A model generated the notes under the pieces. That model was not told the origin of the DNA. It saw nothing but the letters and a program-made list of their open reading frames with translations, and ran no database searches. Made by a program: the position numbers and the translations under genes. A DNA stretch of 64,000 nucleotides from Arthrobacter pullicola (GTDB lineage Bacteria; Actinomycetota; Actinomycetes; Actinomycetales; Micrococcaceae): NCBI RefSeq assembly GCF_014836875.1, contig NZ_JACSQC010000006.1:1-64000 (forward strand), given 5' to 3'. How positions within the stretch are numbered: the first letter of the stretch is position 1; each line of letters starts with the position of its first letter. Positions 10,833 to 20,296 of the stretch are shown here, one piece after another.

Positions 10833-12941
10833 CTAGGCGCGGTAAACGCTGATCGAGTCCGCCGCGACACGGTCCGTCTCGCCCCGGGCCAGCCGCGCAC
10901 CGGTGCGGCGGCCGTCCGGGTCGGCTGTGGTCGCCAGCAGCTCGTACAGCCGGCCTTCTGCGGTGTCGACACCGGTTGCGTGCAGCGTGTCCCGGTCTGG
11001 CAGGACCACCTCCGCCGGCTCGTTCTGGCCGTTGATAACCACCAGACCGGCGCGTTCGCTTTTTGCCGAGCCGAGCAGCAGCTGAAGCACCCGGCAGCCG
11101 GGATCGTGCCAGTCAGCTGCTGTCATGGGCTCCCCCGTGGCGCTGAACCACAGCAGGAACGCATCGCGGGAGTCGGCGGGGAAGGCATAGGGCTGCATCG
11201 CCAGGAACTCGCGGCGGATGCGCAGCAGCCTCCGCGTGGTTTCCAGCATGCGCCGCGCGCCGTCGTCGAAGTCCCAGGACAGCCAGCTGATCCGGTTGTC
11301 CTGGCAGTAGGAGTTGTTGTTTCCATGCTGGCTTCGGCCGATTTCGTCGCCCGCGGTGATCATGGGAACCCCGACTGAGAACAGCAGGGTGGCCATCAGG
11401 TTCCGTGCCGTCTGCGCCCTGCGCGCCTGGATGGCGGGGTCATCGGAGGGCCCTTCGATGCCGTGGTTCCAGCTGCGGTTGTGGTTGGAGCCATCCCGGT
11501 TGTCCTCGCCGTTGGCTTCGTTGTGCTTGTGGTTGTAGGCGGTGAGGTCCGCCATGGTGAACCCGTCGTGGGCCGTCACCAGGTTCAGGGATGACAGGGG
11601 GGTGCGGTCGGAGCGGGCGAAGAGCTCCGCGGAACCGGCCAGCGCACCGCCCAGCCGTGCCAGGGAACCGGCCGGCTCCCCGGCGGCCAGGGCAGCCTGG
11701 TCCACCAGCCAGAAGTCCCGGACCGTGTCGCGGAAATGGTCATTCCAGTCTGCCCAGCCCGGTGGAAAGTTCCCCGTCTGCCAGCCGTCGGGCCCCAGGT
11801 CCCACGGTTCGGCGATCAGTTTGATGCCCTGCATCACGGGATCGGCGGCCAGTGCGACCAGCAGCGGGTGCCGGCGGTCGAAACGGTTCTCGGCGTCGCG
11901 GGCCAGCGTCGGAGCCAGGTCGAACCGGAAGCCGTCCACGTGGAACTCACTGACCCAGTACCGCAGGGAGTCCAGCGCCAGCTGGATCACCCGGGGTTCG
12001 CTGAAGTCCAGGGTGTTTCCGCACCCGGTGGTATCCAGGTAACGGCCGTCAGGGCTGTGCCGGTAGTACACCTCGTCCCCGAGCCCGCGCCAGCAGAGGG
12101 CCGGTTCGTCCTGCGCGCCTTCCGCCGTGTGGTTGTACACGACGTCGAGGATCACTTCGAGGCCTGCCTGGTGCAGGGCCTTGACCATGGCCTTGACTTC
12201 GTCCTGCACTGTTTGGGGGCCGGCCGCCTGCGCTGCGGCGGTGGCGTACCCGGCATGCGGGCTGAAGAACCCGAGAGTGTTGTAGCCCCAGTAGTTACTC
12301 AGCCCGAGGTCCTGCAGATGCGGTTCATCGATGTGGAAGTGCACAGGAAGCAGCTCCACCGCGGTGATGCCGAGCTCCAGAAGGTAACGGATGACTGCCG
12401 GGTGTCCCATCCCGGCATAGGTTCCGCGCAGCGCCTCCGGGAGATCGGGGTGGAGCATGGTCATTCCGCGGACGTGCGTTTCATAAACGACCGTGTCCCG
12501 CCAAGGGATATGCGGGTGCTGGTCGCTGCCCCAATCGAATACCTGCTCAGTGGCGACGGAGAAGTAGAGCGGCTGCCCGGTGTGGCCGTAGGTGGTGCCG
12601 ATGCCCCTGCCGTAGGGGTCCAGCAGCAGTTGGAACGCGCCCGGATCCGCGGGCAGCGGCGCTCCGTGCGGCCAGAATCCATAGCGGACCCCGGGCAGAA
12701 AACCGTCCACCCTGCCGTGGTGGATCCCCGCAGAGCGGCGTTCCAGGAGGGCAGCGGTCCACCGGTCCGGCGCCGTCTCAAACCAGACGTCCACCGCGTC
12801 CAGGCCGGGAGCGTACACCGACACGTTGACGGCCCCCGGCACCTCCGGGACGCCGGCAACGCTGCTGTGCACACCCAGCGGAAAGGCCCGGGAGACTCGC
12901 TCGGACGGGGTCAGCCTGCCCGACGTGACGACGTGTGCCAT
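10833..12941 (-). CDS. glgX: Glycogen debranching enzyme GlgX
   Basis: This 702-residue GH13 isoamylase-type enzyme hydrolyses alpha-1,6 branch points, mostly in phosphorylase-limit dextrin. An N-terminal CBM48-like beta domain (residues 15-110) precedes the barrel. Motifs are DVVYNHTAEG, GFRFDLAPTL (nucleophile Asp341), LIAEPWDLGPDGWQTGNFP and VTAHDGFT. A good ribosome site (GGGAGG) precedes the ATG at 12941. It converges on glgP, its functional partner in glycogen breakdown, with only 48 bases between the stops. Confidence 0.93.
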   Translation of the reverse strand: MAHVVTSGRLTPSERVSRAFPLGVHSSVAGVPEVPGAVNVSVYAPGLDAVDVWFETAPDRWTAALLERRSAGIHHGRVDGFLPGVRYGFWPHGAPLPADPGAFQLLLDPYGRGIGTTYGHTGQPLYFSVATEQVFDWGSDQHPHIPWRDTVVYETHVRGMTMLHPDLPEALRGTYAGMGHPAVIRYLLELGITAVELLPVHFHIDEPHLQDLGLSNYWGYNTLGFFSPHAGYATAAAQAAGPQTVQDEVKAMVKALHQAGLEVILDVVYNHTAEGAQDEPALCWRGLGDEVYYRHSPDGRYLDTTGCGNTLDFSEPRVIQLALDSLRYWVSEFHVDGFRFDLAPTLARDAENRFDRRHPLLVALAADPVMQGIKLIAEPWDLGPDGWQTGNFPPGWADWNDHFRDTVRDFWLVDQAALAAGEPAGSLARLGGALAGSAELFARSDRTPLSSLNLVTAHDGFTMADLTAYNHKHNEANGEDNRDGSNHNRSWNHGIEGPSDDPAIQARRAQTARNLMATLLFSVGVPMITAGDEIGRSQHGNNNSYCQDNRISWLSWDFDDGARRMLETTRRLLRIRREFLAMQPYAFPADSRDAFLLWFSATGEPMTAADWHDPGCRVLQLLLGSAKSERAGLVVINGQNEPAEVVLPDRDTLHATGVDTAEGRLYELLATTADPDGRRTGARLARGETDRVAADSISVYRA

Positions 12942-12966
12942 GCTGCCTCCCGGGGTTCCGTTCGGC

Positions 12967-13953
12967 TTAGGCGGAACGCTGGCGTGATACTTCGTAGAGT
13001 GTAATCCCCACTGCCATGGAGGCGTTCAGTGATTCCATGGCGGAGTCGATGGGGATGGAGACGATCTGGTCGCAGTTTTCCCGGACGAGCCGGGAAAGCC
13101 CCTTGCCTTCAGAACCGACAACGATGCAGACAGGTTCCTTGGCCAGGGCGAGGTTCGGGAGGGAAACGTCCCCGTCACCATCGAGGCCCAGGACGAAGAT
13201 GCCCATTTTCTTGAAGGTCTTCAGCGTGTTGTTCAGGTTGCTGGCGCGTGCCACCGGCACGCGGACAGCTGCTCCGGCGCTGGTTTTCCAAGCCGAGGCG
13301 GTCACGCCGACGGAGCGCCGCTCCGGAACGATGACGCCGTGGGCGCTGAAGGCCGAGGCGGAACGGATGATGGCACCGAGGTTACGCGGATCGGTGATGC
13401 CGTCCAGCGCCACGAACAGGGGGGCGTTTTTGATGTGCCCCTTCTTCCAGGCTGCGAGGGTTTCCTCGGCCAGGTCCATCGGATCGGCGTATTCGTACGG
13501 CGGGATCTGCAGGACCAGCCCCTGGTGCACGGCCTCGTTGGTCATGCGGTCCAGCTCGGGCTTGTGGGTTTCCATGACGGGCAGCCCGCGCTCGGTGGCC
13601 ATTTTCAGGGACTCCCGGACCCGGTCGTCCATGTCGATCCGCACGGCCACGTGCAGGGCCTTGGCCGGAATGCCGGCGCGCAGCGCCTCAACGACGGAGT
13701 TACGTCCGGTGACTACCTCCTCGGCAACCTTGCCCCGGGCCGGTGCGTTGCGGCCGCCGGCGCGCTGACCGCCGTGCTTGGCGGCAGAGCGCTCGGAAAG
13801 CTGCTTGTTCTTGTAGGCCTTGTGGTAGGGGCGGTCCTCGGCCTTCGGCGTCGGGCCCTTGCCTTCAAGAGCCTTGCGTCCGAGGCCTCCGGTGCCCTGG
13901 CTGGGGCCCTTTTTGGCTTTGCGCATTGCGCCGGGTCGTCCGTTATTGGCCAT
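12967..13953 (-). CDS. rlmB: 23S rRNA (guanosine-2'-O)-methyltransferase, TrmH/SpoU family
   Basis: The protein (328 residues) is of the RlmB type. A Lys/Arg-rich N-terminal tail (1-80) is followed by a SpoU substrate-binding domain starting at VTGRNSVVEALRAG, and a knotted SPOUT methyltransferase domain with DGITDPRNLGAIIRSA, IVVGSEGKGLSRLV and IPIDSAMESLNASMA, the three SpoU motifs. It presumably methylates the 2'-O of a 23S guanosine (G2251 in E. coli). It lies downstream of cysS, as in mycobacteria (Rv3579c-Rv3580c). Confidence 0.9.
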   Translation of the reverse strand: MANNGRPGAMRKAKKGPSQGTGGLGRKALEGKGPTPKAEDRPYHKAYKNKQLSERSAAKHGGQRAGGRNAPARGKVAEEVVTGRNSVVEALRAGIPAKALHVAVRIDMDDRVRESLKMATERGLPVMETHKPELDRMTNEAVHQGLVLQIPPYEYADPMDLAEETLAAWKKGHIKNAPLFVALDGITDPRNLGAIIRSASAFSAHGVIVPERRSVGVTASAWKTSAGAAVRVPVARASNLNNTLKTFKKMGIFVLGLDGDGDVSLPNLALAKEPVCIVVGSEGKGLSRLVRENCDQIVSIPIDSAMESLNASMAVGITLYEVSRQRSA

Positions 13954-14052
13954 GGGTTACACCTTAAGTAGAAGAAAGCACTACTTCTAGTTTACGCGGA
14001 CTGCTCCCCGGCCGCGTTCCATGCCCAACGTACGCAGCCGGGAACCGGCAGC

Positions 14053-15495
14053 CTAGCCCGCGTCGAGGGACCAGAGCGCGCCGTCGGGTGTGTCCTCAAC
14101 CACCACTCCGGCCGCCGCCAGCGCGTCCCTGATGGCATCGGCACGTGCCCAGTCCTTGGCGCTGCGGGCTTCGCTGCGTTCCCGCAGCCGGTCCTGGATC
14201 AGGCTGTCCAGTGCCTGGTGCTCAGGCCCGGCCGCCGTGGATCCGGTCTGCACTGCGTCCAGGCCGAGGACAGCCGTCATGGCGCGGACCTGGGTCAGGG
14301 CGGTCCGGACGGTTTCGAGGTCCGACGCCGCCAGGGCTGTGTTGCCGGTACGCACAGTTTCGTGCAGCACGGCCAGGGCCTGCGGAACGTTCAGGTCGTC
14401 GTCCATGGCTGCGCCGAAGGCTTCCGGAAGGTCTGCCGGCGTGCCGTGCACGCCGTCGCCCAGTTTGGCTGCGGCCTTGGCGATGAACCCGTCGATCCGC
14501 TCCACCGCGGCAGCAGCTTCCTGCAGCGAGGTGGGCCGGTAATCCAGCACGGACCGGTAGTGGGCCTGGCCCAGGTAGTACCGGACGACCCGCGGGGATG
14601 CCTCGGCGAGCATCTGCTCCGGGCTGATCGTGTTGCCGATCGACTTGGACATCTTCTCGCCTTCGAAGGTGACCATGCCGTTGTGCATCCAAAAGTTCGC
14701 GAAACCGTCTCCGGCTGCCTGCGATTGTGCCATTTCGTTTTCGTGGTGCGGGAACCGCAGGTCCAGTCCGCCGCCGTGGATGTCGAAACGCGGGCCGAGG
14801 TATTTCGTCACCATCGCGGAGCATTCCAGGTGCCAGCCCGGCCGGCCGCGGCCCCAGGGGCTGTCCCAGGCGGCTGTCTCGGGGTCGGTGTCCTTGTGGC
14901 CCTTCCACAGCGCGAAGTCCCGCGGATCCCGTTTGCCCCGGGGATCGGCGTCGGGCGCTGCCTGCATGTCGTCGATGTTCTGCCGGGTCAGCGAGCCGTA
15001 GGAAGGCCAGGAACGCACGTCGAAGTAGACGTCCCCGGAGTCATCCAGGGCGGGGTACGCGTGGCCGGCGTCGATGAGGCGCTGGATGAGCGTGTGCATC
15101 TCCGGGATGTGTCCGGTGGCGCGGGGTTCATAGGTGGGCCGCTGCACGCCCAGGGTGTCGTAGGCGCGGGAGAATTCCTGCTCGTAACGGTAGGCCAGGG
15201 CCCACCACGGTTCGTCCGGAACTACCCCGGGAGCCGGCTCGGCACCAGCGGATGCCGCAGCCTTGGCCAGGATTTTGTCATCGATGTCGGTGACGTTGCG
15301 GACAGTCGTGACCCGGAAGCCGCGGGCCTGGAGCCAGCGGGTGAGCTGATCGAAGGCAATCGCGGAGCGGATGTGCCCCACATGCGGGAGGCCCTGCACG
15401 GTGGCACCGCAGTAGTACAGGCTGACCTGCCCCGGAACCAGCGGTTCAAAGTTCCGGACCTGCGCGGTTGCTGTGTCATAGAATCTCAGGCTCAC
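14053..15495 (-). CDS. cysS: Cysteinyl-tRNA synthetase
   Basis: The 480-residue class I synthetase charges tRNA-Cys. It has the HIGH-type motif in [10 protein letters not shown] with the zinc ligand Cys just before it (YYCGATV), GWHLECSAM and [12 protein letters not shown] for the other zinc ligands, and KMSKSIGN as the KMSKS loop. The translation starts at a GTG with no Shine-Dalgarno but with TAGCCT 6 bases upstream, suggesting a leaderless message. The gap to ispF is about 40 bases. Confidence 0.95.
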   Translation of the reverse strand: MSLRFYDTATAQVRNFEPLVPGQVSLYYCGATVQGLPHVGHIRSAIAFDQLTRWLQARGFRVTTVRNVTDIDDKILAKAAASAGAEPAPGVVPDEPWWALAYRYEQEFSRAYDTLGVQRPTYEPRATGHIPEMHTLIQRLIDAGHAYPALDDSGDVYFDVRSWPSYGSLTRQNIDDMQAAPDADPRGKRDPRDFALWKGHKDTDPETAAWDSPWGRGRPGWHLECSAMVTKYLGPRFDIHGGGLDLRFPHHENEMAQSQAAGDGFANFWMHNGMVTFEGEKMSKSIGNTISPEQMLAEASPRVVRYYLGQAHYRSVLDYRPTSLQEAAAAVERIDGFIAKAAAKLGDGVHGTPADLPEAFGAAMDDDLNVPQALAVLHETVRTGNTALAASDLETVRTALTQVRAMTAVLGLDAVQTGSTAAGPEHQALDSLIQDRLRERSEARSAKDWARADAIRDALAAAGVVVEDTPDGALWSLDAG

Positions 15496-15501
15496 TGCTC
15501 T

Positions 15502-15507
15502 AGGCTA
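15502..15507 (-). promoter_or_regulatory. Candidate leaderless -10 box of cysS
   Basis: Minus-strand TAGCCT lies exactly 6 bases before the GTG of cysS, in the short gap after ispF. Confidence 0.4.
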
Positions 15508-15538
15508 CCGCCTGCCGCTCACTGCACCGGCAGCTTCG

Positions 15539-16036
15539 TTACGCCTGGTCCGCGGCGACGACGGCCGTCGCCACTGCGGCGAGGCCTTCCCCGCGTCCGG
15601 TGAAGCCAAGCCCATCGGTGGTGGTGGCAGAAACGCTCACCGGCGCTCCCGCGGCCGCGCTGAGTACGGCTTCAGCTTCGGCGCGACGCGGGCTGAATTT
15701 GGGCCGGTTCCCGATCAGCTGCACTGAAATGTTCCCGATCCGGAACCCTGCCGCGCGCACCAGCCGCGCCGCTTCGGCGAGGAGAACAGTGCCGGCCGCT
15801 CCGGCGTACTCAGGCCGGCTGGTGCCGAAGTGGGTGCCAAGGTCTCCAATGCCGGCAGCGGAAAACAGGGCGTCCGCGGCGGCGTGGGCCACCACATCGC
15901 CGTCTGAATGCCCGGCCAGGCCGCGCTCATTCTCCCAGTGCAGGCCCGCCACCCACAGGGGCCGGGGCGAATCACCGGGGGCGAAGGCGTGGACGTCTGT
16001 CCCGATGCCGGTGCGGGGAAGGGAAACGGATCCCAT
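15539..16036 (-). CDS. ispF: 2-C-methyl-D-erythritol 2,4-cyclodiphosphate synthase
   Basis: IspF (165 residues) catalyses the cyclisation step of the non-mevalonate isoprenoid pathway. The metal ligands are in GTDVHAF and in [34 protein letters not shown] near the C-terminus closes the active site. The ATG at 16036 is 4 bases after the ispD stop and uses a GGAGGA ribosome site inside ispD, so ispD and ispF, which act near each other in the pathway, are co-translated. Confidence 0.95.
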   Translation of the reverse strand: MGSVSLPRTGIGTDVHAFAPGDSPRPLWVAGLHWENERGLAGHSDGDVVAHAAADALFSAAGIGDLGTHFGTSRPEYAGAAGTVLLAEAARLVRAAGFRIGNISVQLIGNRPKFSPRRAEAEAVLSAAAGAPVSVSATTTDGLGFTGRGEGLAAVATAVVAADQA

Positions 16037-16040
16037 GGGG

Positions 16041-16805
16041 TTAGTCCTCCTGCATGCTGGTGCCTTTGGACAGCACAGCTTCAGCGAGCAGCAGGTCCAG
16101 CGGCGTGGTGATTTTCAGGGACATATCGGAGCCTTCGACCACGTGCACGGTGGCTCCAAGGCTCTCGGCCAGCATCGCGTCGTCCGTGATCGCCGCCGCC
16201 TGCTGCTCATCAAAGTCCGCCGCGGCAGCATGCGCCCGGCGCAGCAACCCGGCGTCGAACCCCTGCGGTGTCTGCACGGCCCGCAGGGAGGAACGGTCCG
16301 GGGTTCCGGTGACGCGGAAGGGCGCCAACGCTGCCTCGCCGCCGTCGGTGGGCGCCACCGACTTGACCGTGTCCACCACGGGAACCGCCGGGATCACGGC
16401 CTCCGCACCCGCTGCCAAAGCGGAGGCGACCCGGTGAAAAACCTGCGCCGGGGCCAGAGCCCGGGCCGCGTCATGCACCAGAACGGCGTGGAGGTCCTCT
16501 GGAAGGACGTTCAGTGCCGCACGGACGGAGTCGGAACGGGTGGCACCGCCGTCAACGACGGTGATGGGACAGCCCAGACGCATGGCGGTGCACAGGGCCC
16601 GAAGGGCAGCGTCGCCAGCAGGCACCGCGACGCTGATGTGGGATGCGACGCCGGAGGCGTCCACGCCGCGGAGGGCGTGCGCCAGGAGCATCTCGCCGGC
16701 CAGGGGAACCTGCGCCTTCGGCATGCCGTAGCCGAGGCGCTGGCCGGAACCGCCGGCAACCAGGATGATGCCCACGCGGTGGGGGCCGGGAATGGATTCA
16801 GACAC
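16041..16805 (-). CDS. ispD: 2-C-methyl-D-erythritol 4-phosphate cytidylyltransferase
   Basis: IspD (254 residues) forms CDP-methylerythritol in isoprenoid synthesis. The nucleotide-binding loop is [19 protein letters not shown]; further family segments are [12 protein letters not shown] and VKSV. The protein is at the long end for bacterial IspD (about 230). The GTG start has TAGGCT 6 bases upstream and no Shine-Dalgarno. A hairpin separates it from carD, so it probably has its own transcript. Confidence 0.93.
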   Translation of the reverse strand: MSESIPGPHRVGIILVAGGSGQRLGYGMPKAQVPLAGEMLLAHALRGVDASGVASHISVAVPAGDAALRALCTAMRLGCPITVVDGGATRSDSVRAALNVLPEDLHAVLVHDAARALAPAQVFHRVASALAAGAEAVIPAVPVVDTVKSVAPTDGGEAALAPFRVTGTPDRSSLRAVQTPQGFDAGLLRRAHAAAADFDEQQAAAITDDAMLAESLGATVHVVEGSDMSLKITTPLDLLLAEAVLSKGTSMQED

Positions 16806-16811
16806 AGCCCA

Positions 16812-16817
16812 AGCCTA
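16812..16817 (-). promoter_or_regulatory. Candidate leaderless -10 box of ispD
   Basis: Minus-strand TAGGCT ends 6 bases before the ispD GTG. Confidence 0.4.
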
Positions 16818-16860
16818 GTGGCCTCACGTCCCACGAGGCGCCGCAAGGGCCGTTAAACCA

Positions 16861-16891
16861 CGATTGCCGCCCCCGATGGGAGCGGCAATCG
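16861..16891 (-). terminator. carD terminator hairpin
   Basis: Ten-base perfect arms (CGATTGCCGC / GCGGCAATCG) with an 11-base loop lie 13 bases after the carD stop. Only a short T-rich stretch (GGTTTAA) follows on the minus strand. Confidence 0.55.
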
Positions 16892-16903
16892 TCTACCGGG
16901 TGC

Positions 16904-17386
16904 TTAGCTGGCCAGAACTTCGTCCAGTACAGCAGCGGCCTGGTCTTCGTCTGTCTTTTCGGCCAGGGCCAGCTCCGAAATGAGAATCTGGCGGGCCTTC
17001 GCAAGCATGCGCTTCTCGCCTGCGGAAAGGCCGCGGTCGTGGTCGCGGCGCCACAGGTCGCGGACAACCTCGGCTACCTTGACGACGTCGCCCGAGGCGA
17101 GCTTTTCCAGATTTGCCTTGTATCGGCGGGACCAGTTTGTGGGCTCTTCAGTCAGTTCGGCGCGGAGGACATCGAAAACATGCTCGAGGCCTTCCTTGCC
17201 CACGACATCGCGCACCCCAACGAGGTCAACGTTTTCAGCCGGTACTTCAATGGTCAGATCACCCTGTGCCACCTTGAGCTTGAGATACATCTTCTCTTCG
17301 CCCTTGATGGTCCGCATCTTGATCTCTTCGATCTTCGCGGCACCGTGGTGAGGATAAACAACTGTTTCGCCAACCTCAAAAACCAT
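16904..17386 (-). CDS. carD: CarD-family RNA polymerase-binding transcription factor
   Basis: The 160-residue protein matches mycobacterial CarD, which binds the RNA polymerase beta subunit and stabilises open complexes at housekeeping and rRNA promoters. The N-terminal RNAP-interaction domain begins [19 protein letters not shown]; the C-terminal helical domain carries [13 protein letters not shown] and the DNA-contacting [10 protein letters not shown] purine-rich ribosome site (AAAGGGG) precedes the ATG. It lies upstream of ispD-ispF and divergent from the lipoprotein gene, the arrangement also known around Rv3583c of M. tuberculosis. Confidence 0.95.
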   Translation of the reverse strand: MVFEVGETVVYPHHGAAKIEEIKMRTIKGEEKMYLKLKVAQGDLTIEVPAENVDLVGVRDVVGKEGLEHVFDVLRAELTEEPTNWSRRYKANLEKLASGDVVKVAEVVRDLWRRDHDRGLSAGEKRMLAKARQILISELALAEKTDEDQAAAVLDEVLAS

Positions 17387-17412
17387 GTGGACTTTCCCCT
17401 TTCCCGGACTTC

Positions 17413-17418
17413 AGTTTA
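17413..17418 (-). promoter_or_regulatory. Candidate -10 box of carD
   Basis: Minus-strand TAAACT preceded by TGC (extended -10) lies about 27 bases upstream of the carD ATG. No convincing -35 is seen. Confidence 0.4.
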
Positions 17419-17627
17419 GCATGCAAGCGACACGCCGAGAAGAGTTTGCGCAGGTCAGCGGCACAGGTCCCAAAACTGAGTAGTATTCGGCCTTGCACAC
17501 GTGCCGTCCTGAGTAGTTTCCGCGGGCACCCAATGTCTCTAAATCCATGTTTTACGGGGAATGCCGATAGGCTATGGAGCAAACGTTCCCCCGGTCCCCC
17601 GACCGCCACACTTCAGGAGTTTGTGCT

Positions 17628-18209
17628 GTGAGATTCACACCCAAGAACCGGACGCGGACCGCTGCCGCCGCCGGTGTTATCGCGCTGTCGCTGCTGGGCG
17701 CCACCGGCTGCAGTGCCGTGAACGATCAGGCAACCACCCTGGAGTACTCCCCGTCCGACGGCATCGTCCAGGACCTCGGCGACCTGCAGCTGCGGAACAT
17801 CGTGCTGGTCAGCGACGGCGACGGCGACCCCGGACGCCTGCTGGGCACCGTGGCCAACACTTCCTCCGAACCCATCAACCTTGAACTGTCGATTGGCGGA
17901 TCGGATCTCTCCTGGAACATCCCGGCCGGCGGCAAGGTCATCTACGACGATGCCCCGCAGTCCGAGGTGCTCGTCGCGTCCGTCAACGTAATTCCCGGCA
18001 CCGGTATCCGCGCTGAAGCCACGGCCGCTTCCGAGACCGCAACCCTGAACATTCCGGTCGTCGACGGCCAGGTCTCCTATTACCAGGACTACCTGCCCAC
18101 GGCGGAGGCAACTCCCACCAGCGAAGCAACCGAGGAGGCGGCCGGCGAAGCCACCGCACCCGCTGCTGGTGAGGCCACCGGAGCTCCCACCGGCACTGCC
18201 GCTCCGTAA
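17628..18209 (+). CDS. LpqE-like lipoprotein
   Basis: The protein (193 residues) starts with a lipoprotein signal peptide: RFTPKNRTR, a hydrophobic stretch, then the lipobox LLGATGC with the modified Cys near residue 24. The central part (DLQLRNIVLVSDGDGDPGRLLG, VANTSSEP) resembles the copper-chaperone-like fold of mycobacterial LpqE, and the gene sits next to carD exactly as lpqE does there. The C-terminus is a Thr/Ala/Glu/Pro-rich tail. The GTG at 17628 is chosen because AGGAG sits 8-10 bases upstream; an in-frame extension to 17574 has no signal peptide at its end. Function is unproven. Confidence 0.75.
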   Translation: MRFTPKNRTRTAAAAGVIALSLLGATGCSAVNDQATTLEYSPSDGIVQDLGDLQLRNIVLVSDGDGDPGRLLGTVANTSSEPINLELSIGGSDLSWNIPAGGKVIYDDAPQSEVLVASVNVIPGTGIRAEATAASETATLNIPVVDGQVSYYQDYLPTAEATPTSEATEEAAGEATAPAAGEATGAPTGTAAP

Positions 18210-18226
18210 CGGAGCCACGAAACAAA

Positions 18227-18277
18227 AACAGAGAATGGAGCCCCTCCGGTTTACCCGGAGGGGCTCCATTCTCTGTT
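18227..18277 (-). terminator. Long perfect terminator hairpin for senX3-regX3
   Basis: Two 23-base perfectly complementary arms (18227-18249 and 18255-18277) enclose a 5-base loop. On the minus strand the hairpin is followed by TTTTTGTTT, a good Rho-independent terminator for regX3. It lies between convergent genes and may also stop the lipoprotein transcript. Confidence 0.8.
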
Positions 18278-18368
18278 AAAGGACACCCTGTTCAACGATG
18301 CCCTGCGGCGGCCGGCCCATGGAGTCCCGCCTGCTGGCAGCCTTCGTCCTTAGGCCGCGCCGCCGGCC

Positions 18369-19049
18369 TCAGGCCTCGAACTTGTAGCCGAGCCCGCGGA
18401 CGGTCACCAGGTGCCGGGGTGCTGAGGGATCGGGCTCAAGCTTCGCCCGCAGGCGTTTGACGTGCACGTCCAGGGTCTTCGTGTCCCCCACGTAGTCCGC
18501 GCCCCAGACCCGCTCGATCAGCTGGCCGCGGGTCATCACCCGGCCGGAGTTCCGCAGCAGCATTTCCAGCAGTTCGAACTCCTTCAGCGGCATGGATACG
18601 GCCTGGCCGTCCACACTCACCACATGCCGTTCAACGTCCATGCGGACCGGCCCGGCCTGCACCGTCGCCGCGTTGAAGTCTCCGGCGTCGCTCCGGCGTC
18701 GCAGGACAGCCCGGACCCGGGCCAGAAGCTCGCGGGACGAGTACGGTTTCGTCACGTAGTCGTCGGCCCCCAGTTCCAGGCCGACCACCTTGTCTATCTC
18801 GGCGTCGCGGGCGGTCAGCATGATGATCGGCACGTCCGAGCGCTGGCGCAGCTGCCGGCAGACTTCCGTCCCGGACAGGCCCGGGAGCATCAGGTCCAGC
18901 AGCACCAGGTCGGCACCGGAGCGGTCAAACTCCACAACGGCGTCTATGCCGTTGTCCACGACGGCGACGTCGAACCCCTCGCGTTCGAGCAGGTAGGACA
19001 GCGGGTCGCTAAAGGACTCTTCGTCCTCGACAATCAGGATCCTGCTCAA
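18369..19049 (-). CDS. regX3: Response regulator RegX3 (phosphate regulation)
   Basis: The 226-residue OmpR-type regulator has a receiver domain (phospho-acceptor Asp52 in LVLLDLMLPG, Lys in YVTKPYSSRELLARV) and a winged-helix DNA-binding domain ending VRGLGYKFEA. It is the partner of SenX3 and controls phosphate-starvation genes in mycobacteria. A TTG at 19049 is chosen as start: it gives the usual length, is preceded by AAGGAG at 7 bases, and lies 5 bases after the senX3 stop. The frame is open further upstream but only inside senX3. Confidence 0.9.
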   Translation of the reverse strand: MSRILIVEDEESFSDPLSYLLEREGFDVAVVDNGIDAVVEFDRSGADLVLLDLMLPGLSGTEVCRQLRQRSDVPIIMLTARDAEIDKVVGLELGADDYVTKPYSSRELLARVRAVLRRRSDAGDFNAATVQAGPVRMDVERHVVSVDGQAVSMPLKEFELLEMLLRNSGRVMTRGQLIERVWGADYVGDTKTLDVHVKRLRAKLEPDPSAPRHLVTVRGLGYKFEA

Positions 19050-19053
19050 GCAC

Positions 19054-20247
19054 TTACTCCTTGTTGGCCGGCGCCGGTGCGCCGGTGGTTTGTGACGGCA
19101 TTTCCGCCTGTTCATCTGTTTCGGCGGTGTCCATCTCCGGAAGCCGCACGGTAAAGGTTGATCCCTGGCCGGGCTGGGACCACAGGCTGATTTCTCCGCC
19201 GTGGTTGGAGACAACGTGCTTCACGATGCTCAGTCCCAGGCCGTTGCCGCCGGTATTGCGCGAACGGGCCGAGTCGAGCCGGTAGAAGCGCTCGAACACC
19301 CGTTCCTGGTCCTCGGCCGGAATGCCGGGCCCCCGGTCGGTGACCGTTATCTGGGCAAGGCCGTCGCGGGACCGGATCCCGACCCCCACTTGGCTGCCCT
19401 CGGGGGAATAGCGGATCGCGTTGTCGATCAGGTTGCGGAAGGCCGTGGTCAGCATGGGGCCGTCTGCGTAGACGGGGTTCTCCGCCGTACCGCCCACCAC
19501 CAGGGTGATGTTCCGGTTTTCTGCCGGGAGACGGTTGGCCTCCACGGCATGGGCGACGAGTTCATTGATGTCCACCGGCTCGGCATGATCAACCATGTCC
19601 GCGCCCTGCAGCCGGGACAGTTCGATAATGTCCTGCACCAGCGCGGCAAGCCGGACGGCTTCCTTGTTCATCCGCTTGGCGAAGCGCCGCACGGCTTCCT
19701 CGTCCGCTGCGGCGCCGTCGATCGCCTCTGCCAGCAGTGAGATGGCACCAACCGGCGTCTTCAGTTCATGCGAAACGTTGGCAACAAAGTCGTTGCGCAT
19801 CTCCTCGGTACGGGTGGCTTCCGTGCGGTCGTCGGCCAGGATCAGGATGTACTCCTCCGCAATCGGCGCCACCCGCAGCTGGAGTATCAGGCTGCTCTGA
19901 CCCAGCACGCCCCGGTGCAGTTCAACGAACTTATCCTCGATCACTCCGTCCCGGCGGACCCGGGCGGTCAGCGCGAGCACCTCTTCCTGCATGAGGGTGT
20001 GCCCGCGGACCAGCCCGAAGGCATAGGCTCCGGGGCTGGCCCGGACCACGCCGTCTATCCCGTCCACCACGATGTACGCCCGGCCGAGGACGCCAAGGAT
20101 CTCGGCTGCCCCTTCGGAAAGCGCGGGCTCGTCCACCTCCGCCAAGTCACGGCGGTGCCGCTGGCTGGACATATAGGCGACAACGCCGAAGACGCCAACG
20201 GCCAGGCCAAGGACGCCTGACAGCAGGCCCAGAAGTACAGGATTCAC
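19054..20247 (-). CDS. senX3: Sensor histidine kinase SenX3
   Basis: The 397-residue kinase has one N-terminal membrane helix (about residues 3-25), a PAS-like sensor region (50-150), the phospho-acceptor His in NVSHELKTPVGAI, and an ATPase domain with NLIDNAIRYSPEG, DRGPGIP and NGLGLSIVKHVV. It forms the SenX3-RegX3 phosphate-sensing pair. The GTG at 20247 is preferred because the membrane helix starts right there and TAAGCT lies 7 bases upstream; an ORF extension to 20298 would add a Pro-rich tail before the helix. The gene is divergent from phoU. Confidence 0.9.
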   Translation of the reverse strand: MNPVLLGLLSGVLGLAVGVFGVVAYMSSQRHRRDLAEVDEPALSEGAAEILGVLGRAYIVVDGIDGVVRASPGAYAFGLVRGHTLMQEEVLALTARVRRDGVIEDKFVELHRGVLGQSSLILQLRVAPIAEEYILILADDRTEATRTEEMRNDFVANVSHELKTPVGAISLLAEAIDGAAADEEAVRRFAKRMNKEAVRLAALVQDIIELSRLQGADMVDHAEPVDINELVAHAVEANRLPAENRNITLVVGGTAENPVYADGPMLTTAFRNLIDNAIRYSPEGSQVGVGIRSRDGLAQITVTDRGPGIPAEDQERVFERFYRLDSARSRNTGGNGLGLSIVKHVVSNHGGEISLWSQPGQGSTFTVRLPEMDTAETDEQAEMPSQTTGAPAPANKE

Positions 20248-20254
20248 AGTCCCT

Positions 20255-20260
20255 AGCTTA
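20255..20260 (-). promoter_or_regulatory. Candidate leaderless -10 box of senX3
   Basis: Minus-strand TAAGCT ends 7 bases before the senX3 GTG. Confidence 0.4.
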
Positions 20261-20296
20261 GGCGGACGGAATGGCGCCGGACTGCCCTCCGGTGGC

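Noticed and set aside
17563-17570. GCCGATAG upstream of the LpqE-like gene, identical to the FliA-type -10
   Set aside because: There is no CT(A/T)AC at 15 bases upstream and the gene has no link to flagella, so it is taken as chance.
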